Assembly: GCA_030867875.1 (NCBI GenBank)
Contig: JAOWCC010000019.1
Location: 31,725,976 to 31,789,975, forward strand
DNA: 64,000 nucleotides
Direction of reading: 5' to 3'
DNA from: Actinernus sp. WN-2022
Lineage: Eukaryota > Cnidaria > Anthozoa > Actiniaria > Actinernidae
Below are positions 52,801-61,965 of this stretch, one piece after another. The notes below the pieces were generated by a model. That model did not search any database and was not told where the DNA came from. It worked only from the letters and a program-made list of their open reading frames with translations. Both the position numbers and the translations under genes were made by a program. Numbering within the stretch: the first letter of the stretch is position 1; every line of letters starts with the position of its first letter.

Positions 52801-54896
52801 TGTATATATATACACTATATACACTATATACAGAATATACTCTGTCGTTCTTTACAAGGTGATTCCTGAACGACAGAGTATATTCTGTATATAGTGTATA
52901 TAGTGTATATATATACACTATATACACACTGTATATGTATAAAGTGTATATAGTGTATATTCAGCCTGAATATACACTATATACACTATATACACTTTAT
53001 ACATATACAGTGTGTATATATATACACTATATACACTATATACAGAATATACTCTGTCGTTCTTTACAAGGTGATGCCTGAATATACACTATATACACTA
53101 TATACACTTTATACATATACTGTGTGTATATAGTGTATATATATACACTATATACACTATATACAGAATATACTCTGTCGTTCTTTACAACGTGATGCCT
53201 GAATATACACTATATACACTATATACACTTTATACATATACAGTGTGTATATAGTGTATATATATACACTATATACACTATATACAGAATATACTCTGTC
53301 GTTCTTTACAAGGTGATGCCTGAATATACACTATATACACTATATACACTTTATACATATACAGTGTGTATATAGTGTATATATATACACTATATACACT
53401 ATATACACTATATACAGAATATACTCTGTCGTTCTTTACAAGGTGATGCCTGAATATACACTATATACACTTTATACATATACAGTGTGTATATAGTGTA
53501 TATATATACACTATATACACTATATACAGAATATACTCTGTCGTTCTTTACAAGGTGATGCCTGAATATACACTATATACACTATATACACTTTATACAT
53601 ATACAGTGTGTATATAGTGTATATATATACACTATATACACTATATACAGAATATACTCTGTCGTTCTTTACAACGTGATGCCTGAATATACACTATATA
53701 CACTTTATACATATACAGTGTGTATATAGTGTATATATATACACTATATACACTATATACAGAATATACTCTGTCGTTCTTTACAAGGTGATTCCTGAAC
53801 GACAGAGTATATTCTGTATATAGTGTATATATATACACTATATACACACTGTATATGTATAAAGTGTATATAGTGTATATTCAGCCTGAATATACACTAT
53901 ATACACTATATACACTTTATACATATACAGTGTGTATATATATACACTATATACACTATATACAGAATATACTCTGTCGTTCTTTACAAGGTGATGCCTG
54001 AATATACACTATATACACTATATACACTTTATACATATACTGTGTGTATATAGTGTATATATATACACTATATACACTATATACAGAATATACTCTGTCG
54101 TTCTTTACAACGTGATGCCTGAATATACACTATATACACTATATACACTTTATACATATACAGTGTGTATATAGTGTATATATATACACTATATACACTA
54201 TATACAGAATATACTCTGTCGTTCTTTACAAGGTGATGCCTGAATATACACTATATACACTATATACACTTTATACATATACAGTGTGTATATAGTGTAT
54301 ATATATACACTATATACACTATATACAGAATATACTCTGTCGTTCTTTACAAGGTGATGCCTGAATATACACTATATACACTTTATACATATACAGTGTG
54401 TATATAGTGTATATATATACACTATATACACTATATACAGAATATACTCTGTCGTTCTTTACAAGGTGATGCCTGAATATACACTATATACACTATATAC
54501 ACTTTATACATATACAGTGTGTATATAGTGTATATATATACACTATATACACTATATACAGAATATACTCTGTCGTTCTTTACAACGTGATGCCTGAACG
54601 ACAGAGTATATTCTGTATATAGTGTATATAGTGTATATATATACACTATATACACACTGTATATGTATAAAGTGTATATAGTGTATATTCAGGCTGAATA
54701 TACACTATATACACTATATACACTTTATACATATGCAGTGTGTATATAGTGTATATATATAACTGGGGAATATACAGAATATACTCATGTAATATAATCT
54801 GTATATGTATACAATATATACAGTATATTCTGTATATATATACACTATATACCCTATATGTATATACTGTATATTCTGCAATATCGCGCCTCACTC
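49808..54896. mobile_element. 5.1-kb hAT-like TIR element filled with a palindromic satellite
   Basis: Left end CACTAAGGCGCGATATTGCA, right end (complement) GAGTGAGGCGCGATATTGCA; after three mismatches in the first eight bases, the inverted ends match for about 22 bases. GAAATATC flanks both sides (49800-49807, 54897-54904), an 8-bp duplication. Copy A has the single GAAATATC (17794-17801). CAxTG-type ends with an 8-bp duplication fit hAT. The interior consists almost entirely of about 40 units of a roughly 117-bp repeat. No transposase. Confidence 0.9.
49920..54760. repeat. Satellite array, about 117-bp units with inverted segments
   Basis: Each unit has a unique box (TCTGTCGTTCTTTACAAGGTGA then TGCCTGA) and an AT-rich part made of TATACACTATATACAC and its complement GTGTATATAGTGTATA, itself able to fold. 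Orientation flips where the box reads GGTGATTCCTGAACGACAGA. Flips and sequence variants (ACAACGTGATG) recur at about 930-bp spacing. All YIVYIY-type open frames in both strands are by-products. Confidence 0.95.
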
Positions 54897-54904
54897 GAAA
54901 TATC

Positions 54905-55541
54905 GGTCATTTCTTGTTGGTGTTCTTATCCAGGGTCTTATATGTAGTCCCAATCAATAACTAGCTATTTTCTTCTGGAACTTAACTTTGTCAAAATACT
55001 ATTTTTTTAAACACTACAAGGTAGTTGATCCCACTAATGGTTATATGATCTTACCAATATATAATTCCTCTCCTGCTCTCTAAAAGCCAACGGCGGCGGT
55101 AAGTTGTTGCAGTTCATGATCAGATTCTCGAGAAGTTTGGTCGGCCCATTGTTCGATGGACAACACGTGACAAGATCAACCAATTAGATTCGACACCCGC
55201 AGGAACTTGGATCAGATCGATCAGATCGATCCGATATTCCCAGGAACGGGAGCTAAGATTTGAGCCATTCTTAACCACTATTTTGCCGAAACCAAAGGTT
55301 TCTTCGACTGAAATAACAAGATGTTCAGTTATTCTAGGGCTGACAGGACTTTTAGGGACTTTCGATGGAAAATTCTCACATTTACGAAAGGACGCACAGC
55401 TAGCTAGTCTGGCCGGGTCAAACACTATAACCGAATTGTAAGTATAAACACAAACTTTAATACAAGCTTGCAGTGTTGTCATTTATTAGGAGATGGCTTC
55501 AAATAGAGTAGAAACTGGCACGATTTCTCAGTTCTTGGATT
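54905..55541. other. Shared non-coding tail, end of copy B
   Basis: Matches 17802-18618 of copy A, but lacks the ATATTC-rich block 18150-18390 and has a short GATCAGATCGATCAGATCG repeat at about 55210-55235. Ends at CAGTTCTTGGAT; sequence beyond is single-copy. Confidence 0.8.
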
Positions 55542-55790
55542 TTACAGGAGGCCAGCACTTAAATTCTACGGGTTAGGAGTACTTTTAGTTTTAAACATTC
55601 CCACAATTTTGGCGGTCAGCGGTCGGAGAGAATGGCGGATGGGTTAATTTCTTCTTTGTAAATTTCGACTGGGTCTTCGACTGTTCTGTTGCCCAGCACT
55701 CTCAATGCTGTTTCGTACATCAATATCTAAATGCTCAAAGTCATCATAAACCTATCCAGTAACACACCTGAGTAATTTCACACATTTATA

Positions 55791-56519
55791 ATGTCAAAAA
55801 AGTCAAAAAACAAGAACACGAGTACGAGTCAAGTGGCCGTAAATGATGAATACATTCTCGAAAATATATGGTCTAAACTGGAAGGAAAACTCAATAACTG
55901 GGTGACCAATACACTTCCAAGCCTAGTGAAGGACATTGTAAAGCAACAGGTTGATGAGTACGTTTCATCTGAGAGTTTTCACATTTCTCTTAGTGAAATG
56001 CATCAGTCAATTCCAGCAATGCCCACCCAGGTTGAGAATCTTGGCAAGGTCTTGGCAAGATCTTGGCTAAACATGCATGATCATGCAAGATCTTGGCAAG
56101 ATCTTGCCAAGATCTTGGCAAGATCTTGCCAAGATCTTGGCAAGATCTTGCCAAGATTAGATCTTGGCAATCTTGCAGGATCTTGCAGGATCTTGCAAGA
56201 TCTTGCAAGATCTTGCAAGATCTTGCAAGATCTATTTCTTGCCAATTTAAGATTAGATCTTACCAAGATCTTGCAAGATCTTACAAGATCTTGCAAGATC
56301 TTGCAAGATCTTGCAAGATCTTGCAAGATCTTGCAAGATCTATTTCTTGCCAATTTAAGATTAGATCTTACCAAGATCTTGCAAGATCTTACAAGATCTT
56401 ACAAGATCTTGCAAGATCTTGTAAGATCTTGCAAGATCTTGCAAGATCTTGCAAGAGATCTTACAAGATCTTGCAAGATCTTGGCAAGATCTTGGCAAGA
56501 TCTTATATACCTGTTATAA
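55791..56519 (+). CDS. ORF with LINE ORF1-like N-terminus and a C-terminus made of 10-bp repeats
   Basis: 242 codons from ATG at 55791. The first 80 or so residues look like real protein: lysine-rich start (MSKKSKNKNTS), then a helical stretch ILENIWSKLEGKLNNWVTNT, LVKDIVKQQVDEY and SLSEMHQSI, resembling the beginning of ORF1-type proteins of non-LTR elements (inference, no diagnostic motif). From about residue 84 the protein is a decapeptide repeat (ARSCKILQDL/ARSWQDLAKIL) imposed by the palindromic DNA repeat 56038-56580. The gene status is therefore doubtful beyond the N-terminal part. Confidence 0.4.
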   Translation: MSKKSKNKNTSTSQVAVNDEYILENIWSKLEGKLNNWVTNTLPSLVKDIVKQQVDEYVSSESFHISLSEMHQSIPAMPTQVENLGKVLARSWLNMHDHARSWQDLAKILARSCQDLGKILPRLDLGNLAGSCRILQDLARSCKILQDLFLANLRLDLTKILQDLTRSCKILQDLARSCKILQDLFLANLRLDLTKILQDLTRSYKILQDLVRSCKILQDLARDLTRSCKILARSWQDLIYLL

Positions 56520-56580
56520 ATTATATAGTACATGATCACTCCCCAGGTTGAGAATCTTGCCAAGATCTTGCCAACCTTGC
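56038..56580. repeat. Palindromic 10-bp repeat array (AAGATCTTGC)
   Basis: About 50 tandem copies of AAGATCTTGC, with AAGATCTTGG and AAGATCTTAC variants. Two internal segments (ATCTATTTCTTGCCAATTTA at 56230 and 56340) break it and are themselves repeated. The core CAAGATCTTG equals its own reverse complement. Confidence 0.95.
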
Positions 56581-56639
56581 CTAAATTAGATATCAATTGC
56601 TTTTAATATATAATTATCGATGAAATACCAGTGTATATT

Positions 56640-56720
56640 TCTTTCTAAAAAGTGATATCTTCACGCGTGAAGTTAAAAATGATATATTCACACATGAAGA
56701 TATCACTTTTGAAAATGACT
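56640..56720. repeat. Inverted repeat AAAAGTGATATCTTCACG
   Basis: AAAAGTGATATCTTCACGCG and ...CATGAAGATATCACTTTTGA pair; a further ATATC repeat lies between. Resembles one end of a short MITE. Confidence 0.65.
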
Positions 56721-56799
56721 TTCTTTCAAAGATTTCTAGCCTTTTTAGTTGGAGATTGAAACTGGTATTAAATTAATTGATAATTATATATTAAACAGC

Positions 56800-56936
56800 A
56801 TTACATGGCCGCTTGGAGATACAAATTTTATCTTCTCGTGTTGATGAAGTATCTTACTCGTTTGCTGCGCTCACTCGTAAGATATTTCATCAACACTCGA
56901 AAATAAAATCTGTATCTCCGCACGGCCATGTAATAT
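56800..56936. mobile_element. 137-bp foldback MITE, ATTACATGGCCG ends
   Basis: ATTACATGGCCG and CGGCCATGTAAT ends, with pairing through GGAGATACAAATTTTAT and GTGTTGATGAAGTATCTTAC around TTTGCTGCGCTCACTCG. The target duplication is unclear. Confidence 0.85.
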
Positions 56937-56999
56937 CCTCTATACATTTAATACTTAACGTTTCACTGAAGCACAAGCCAGCAAGACACGTCAGCAAGA

Positions 57000-57450
57000 C
57001 AATTAATGAGAATTAATTAACCTGAGAATTAAGAATCAGTGGGTGGGTACTGATCTGACTCCTTCATTTGTTTTTCTATCTCACAGGAAGAAAAGAGGAA
57101 CTTTAGATTTACCTTTTATCCCAGTCATGTACATGCATCTACGTTAATTCACTCATTGTCCTGCTGAAACTGATGCTATTGTCTAAGTTTGCGACTGTAA
57201 TATTATTAATACTACAACTTTTTTTTCTTCAAAATAACACCTCTAACAATTATCGAGATCTAAAAGGGGGCTGCCCGACTTGATAAATACCGGAGGTACA
57301 TACAAGGGGGGGCCTTACATGTAGGTAATTTTCACTGATATTTTTCTCTGCTATAGGGGGAAGAGGCTGAAAAAGTTCACCAGTTGGAAATTAAGGGCTA
57401 TGGAAATTTTACACTTCCAATCTTGATATCTTCATGCCCCTTTATATTAA
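57000..57450. other. Non-coding AT-rich sequence
   Basis: Single-copy sequence with no open frame or repeat of note, apart from GGGGG tracts at 57266 and 57305. Confidence 0.5.
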
Positions 57451-57459
57451 TTTTTTCAA

Positions 57460-58985
57460 GGTTGTTTTGATCAAACATTTTTACCAGATTTTGCTCAAAT
57501 TTTAACAAACATTATACAAGTTATTGACACAACTGATAATGTCAAAATATTGACCCTAATTACACATAAATGTATACTAATGACAAAATTGTAATGTAAG
57601 TCAACCCCACTTTTTTTTCACATTTTGCACCATTACTTTAAATGTAGTTGAACTATTTTTTTTTAAACGACTGGAAACTGTTCAGACTCAGAATTTTATC
57701 AAAATCCCTTGGGCAGATTAGTTGGTGAAAAATTAGGGCTATGAATATCACACCTTACAAATGTGTCAAAGTTGAAAGGACCGTAGCTTTCAGCCAATAG
57801 AAGTGATTAGATTCCAAACTCAGGTTAAAAGTATTTCCCAAAGCTTACTAAATATTGATGACACATAAAATTGTGCTAGAAAAAAGTCAGAAAATAAGTT
57901 GTGAATATTTCTCTTGACAGGGTAAAAATGTTGAAAAATGACAAAAACCTCAAAATCTACACATTTCAGAGAAATAAAAAAACGTTTTTGAGCATTAAAT
58001 TCAATCTTTCATAAGAATAACACCAAACCTCAAACATCACTGAAAATTATCTACTATTGGAAATATGATTTTTAAAAGAGCACACTAGAGCCATGCAAGG
58101 TTTTGGATACTGCTTTGTTTACTGATCTAGAGTGGCCACAGCTGACTATCGGAATGATGCAATGTATGCATTTAAAAGTTGATAAATTACCATGACCAGG
58201 GGGTACAAGGGATAACTAATTTCTGTAAAAAATGTGTAAATGTAGGTTGTCACAGAAACTGGTCATTATGATAATTTGTTGACTTTTGAATGCACGTGCA
58301 TATTCCATTAGTAGTTGCTCTTGATGTAATTACAAAGCACTATCCAAAACCTTGATTCTGGAGTGCATATCTTTGAAAAATTGTACATGTATCTCTAATA
58401 GTATATATTTTGTTCAGTGATAGGATTTGGTGTATTATGCTTATGAAAGATTGAATTTAATTCTCAAAAAATTGTTACTCTCTTGAAAGAAATATTCACA
58501 ACCTTTTTTCTGCTTTTGCTAGCACAATTTTATTTGGCTTGAAGATATTTAGTAAACTTTGGTAAATACTTTTGACCAGTAAATGGATTCTAATCACTGC
58601 TATTGACAGAAAGCTTTGGTTCTTTCAGCTTTGACATCATTCAGTAAGGTGAGAAATCCACAGTCCAATTATTTTCACCAACTTCTGCCCAAGGTATTTT
58701 GATAAAATTTGCACTGTGTATGCGTGTGTTATAAGTCTCATAACAGTTTCCAGTTCCTTGAAAAAAAAAAATTCCACAAGATTGAGTAATACTGCAAAAT
58801 GAGAAAAAAGTAGATTGACTTACGTCACAATTACAGTATAATTCATTACTGCTAGTGTCTGTGATTGGGTCAAGATTTTGAAATTTATATCAGTTGTATC
58901 AACAAATTGTATGCTTTTTTTTTATTTGAGCAAAAAAAAAAAAAAATTATATCAGGTAAAAATCCTTAGTTATGACATTTTGTTT
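57460..58985. mobile_element. Large diverged foldback, about 650-bp arms
   Basis: 57465-58150 is repeated as reverse complement in 58320-58985. Anchors: ATTGAATTTAATTCTCAAAA (58450) against its complement near 57990; TCTTATGAAAGATTGAA; TTTTACCAGATTTTGCTCAA against TTGAGC...ATCAGGTAAAAA; and GACACAACTGATAATGTC against GATATCAGTTGTATC-like text. The arms differ by many substitutions and indels, so it is old. No coding. Confidence 0.82.
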
Positions 58986-58999
58986 AAATTTGCAAAGTG

Positions 59000-60790
59000 G
59001 CTTAAGTTTGGAACCTTAAGTTATGTCTAACAAAGATTAAATCATATTTTACATTGATATTAGAATTTGTTGTAGCCTGAGAAGAAAGCCAACTCTTTAA
59101 TTGCTCCCGGCATTGCATCCCCCATGGTAATGAGCCAGAAAATTCCATACTGATTTTAATTTTAATCCATTTTTACTGCCATAAATTACAAGTAATATAA
59201 AAATGTACTCCCCAGACCCAAAGATTTTAGCTCAAAACAAATGCAAAATATGTAAAGCCAGGAATCGACCCATTCTCCCATTGCTTAATTGTCCAACTTG
59301 AAAAGGGTGTCAGATTTGCAAACTTTAAGGCTTGATTACAGGATGTCAATGAGAATGAATCAAACATTATTTTGGCTAACCACATACATGTACTCCATTC
59401 AGAGTCTTTAAAAAATATTCTATTAGCCACATTAATGCACAAGGGAAAATATGCATGCATGTAGTGGTAATTTAATTCCTGTAACCATTTTAGGTGCAAA
59501 CACTTAATCCATATCCAATGAAAAACAACAAATTTACACTTAGTTGACCCAATACTTTGCATGGCTAAAGTGAATAAGTTGCACTATAAATATCTGGTAT
59601 GTCAACCACTTAATTACATACCAATCATGTATGGACCACTCGCCGACCATGTATCAACCACTAACATGTGATCATGCACCTACAGGTATCAACCACTTTA
59701 TACCTTTATACCATGAACCACTAAACGACCACCTATCAACCACATCACTGTACACCAACAGCCTCCCAACCACTAATCAACCATACATTTATGGTGCAAC
59801 GTTTTCACATTTATTAGCCATAACCATATTTTAATTTGGGTCAATTAACCCATTCCTCTAGTATATAAATTTTGCCTTTGAGAATGATTCTGACCTGATT
59901 GCAGCATACATGTATATATATATATATACTGTACACACATGACCATTTAAGTACACAGAGCATAATATATTGAATCGAAGTTGCAATTGTGAAAGAAAGA
60001 ACAAAATTAGATCAAACTTTCCAATAATTTTAATTACTTAAGCTTAAGTACAGCTGTATGTATAAATTAAAAAAGAACAATAAATTGGATGGCTTGAGTG
60101 TTTACACCCAATAATATTATCTTGTACACTGCTTATTCAAATGTCAGTGTTGAATAGCAAAACTAAATTAGCCCACTTTAATGAATTCAGTTGATGTGGC
60201 ACTAAAAATTAATCTTACCTTGAGAGCAAAGTAAGAAAGACAAAAAAAAATATGTTAGTTAAGTGTCCCTGAGAAAATATAAGACTATATATCCACTCAA
60301 TGACAAAATGAGATAAGAGGTTTCATCAGCTTGCATTGAGGCAAACACTCCAGGAATTGAGGTCATAAATCCATCTTTAATGTACTGTGGGGATGTGACA
60401 TCAGACACCTTATTAAGCTCCTTGGTGGTCTAGGACTACCTGTCCCAGGCATTGCAGTTTCCGTTGATTTATTGGATTACGGTGTAGCAGATACGGAGTA
60501 TTGCTGGAAGTACTTCTGGAAGACCTTTAATTTGCAGTGGGGTAAAAAATAACTTCATTAGCCACATTCATATGACTGTACATTGATCTCCATGTATACA
60601 AGCCAGTAAATGCAAAACATAATTATACCGTATACTTATTATTATATGGATGTGAGTGTTTACTGAAAAATAACCCCTCATAGCTAGAACTCTGGGTCTT
60701 AAGTGCTGCATTTTCCATATCCTCATTTAAAGTGAAAAATATCAATGACATCAAATTTATAATTGTCACCCTTACAGCTTTTAACTACAA
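59000..60790. other. No gene recognised
   Basis: AT-rich, with a CAACCACT-rich low-complexity stretch at 59625-59785 and a TATATATATATATA run at 59912. Open frames are short and without domains. Confidence 0.5.
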
Positions 60791-60795
60791 ATATA

Positions 60796-61130
60796 GTGCA
60801 TTTAGCTGGTCCGTCAATCAAACGAGTACCGCCTATACTTAGCTGATATTACAGTGGCGTCTACGAATAGCAGTCTCAGCGGTATTGAACTGATCGCCTC
60901 GCTTAAATGTAATGAAGCGCCATTTAACTTCATTATTGTATGACGCATGACTAATTTAGATACACAGTTTGAATAGCGCTTCATTACGTTTACAGCTGTA
61001 AGCAATGCTATCGGGTCAATACTGCTAAGACTGCTATTCGTAGACGCCACTGTAATACAAAGCTTTCAAAGGCATACCGCCTAGTATGAAACAGACTCTG
61101 TGTTTGATTGATGGTCGGCTAAATGCAATT
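60796..61130. mobile_element. Foldback element, GCATTTAGCTGGTCCGTCAA ends
   Basis: Outer imperfect arms (GCATTTAGCTGGTCCGTCAATC against GATTGATGGTCGGCTAAATGC) and an inner near-perfect pair (ATTACAGTGGCGTCTACGAA and TTCGTAGACGCCACTGTAAT, extending through TAGCAGTCT). The interior has a third pair, TAATGAAGCGC/GCGCTTCATTA. No coding. Confidence 0.85.
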
Positions 61131-61374
61131 TTTGACAGTCGCACTACAATGAAAACGTAAAGATGCATGAAGATCAATTAATCACTGCTGGGTGCCACTG
61201 AACGTAAACTTAAACCAGCTATTTACCAAAATTCAATCAACATTTAGAGTACGTTTCTTGCATGCAAAGAACAGCATAAATGCCCTGGGCATATGGCACG
61301 ACAACATCTCAAAAGGCCTGACATAGCAGCATTCAGCCGGAAGTCAAATTGATGATTCGGTAAATTGTGATGTT

Positions 61375-61957
61375 CCCGGGGGGGGGGGGGGGGGGGGGTA
61401 CTCCTGTTTGTGACGTATTATGTATGTGCCGCCTGGGTGGGTCAGGGTTTTGACCTCAGTTTAGGCAGGTAGGGTCAGGGTTTTGACCTGATTTGGGCAG
61501 ATCAGGGTCAGGATTTGAGTATAATTTGGGTGCAGTCAGGGTCGGGGTTCAGTATTTTTTAGGCAGGTAAGGTTCAGTTTTTTTTAGCTACAATGTCAAA
61601 AATAATACATTCTGTTGCTGCATTTTGATCGCCTGTCCACATGTAAGCACTGAGGTTCCCTTACATTGTGACTTCAGTACTTATCTATGTACTCCATCTG
61701 CTGGTTTGTTTACCCAATACCACGTCCCGACTTGAAATGTTCCGTATTTTGCATGCAATCCCGGTACGCGGTATACCGGCCGGGATATCTATCCGACCGT
61801 GTTTTGAAAACAATTTAAAGAAGGGGCAATAAGGTTTTTTTTTTCAAAAAAGGGGGCAATCAGGGTTTTGGAGCTCGGATTGGGTCAAACAGGGTCAGGA
61901 TTTGAGTCTCTTTGCCTAACATACATACCCATTTTTCATGTAAGTACCCGGGCCCGG
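61375..61957. mobile_element. 583-bp G-rich element, 8-bp TSD GTGATGTT (hAT-like)
   Basis: Begins CCCGGGGGGG and ends GTACCCGGGCCCG. GTGATGTT flanks both sides (61367-61374 and 61958-61965). The interior repeats GTCAGGGTTTTGACCT and GGTCAGGATTTGAGT in both halves. Same type of ends and target length as 39759-40002. Confidence 0.82.
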
Positions 61958-61965
61958 GTGATGTT

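Larger units (their letters stand above)
18868..55541. repeat. Copy B of the tandem segmental duplication
   Basis: Collinear with 27-18618 but expanded to about 36.7 kb. Large B-only blocks are 19585-20395, parts of 24090-26440, 29515-34600, the Helitron 36966-38393, a LINE at 38477-39707, 42590-46245 and the satellite-filled element 49808-54896. It holds the TRIM copy with the longer open frame. The spacing between A and B is only about 250 bases, so a direct tandem arrangement is what the sequence shows. Confidence 0.9.

Noticed and set aside
49823..55000. Many open frames encoding YIVYIYTLYTLY-type peptides on both strands
   Set aside because: They are direct read-outs of the palindromic TATACACTATATACAC satellite; the same peptide occurs on both strands and there is no other sign of coding.
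55990..56596. Minus-strand and alternative plus-strand frames of ARSCKILQDL repeats
   Set aside because: Forced by the self-complementary 10-bp repeat; every frame is open by construction.
59631..59834. 67-residue frame rich in repeated NH/QPL residues
   Set aside because: Driven by CAACCACT low-complexity repeats; no homology or gene signals.
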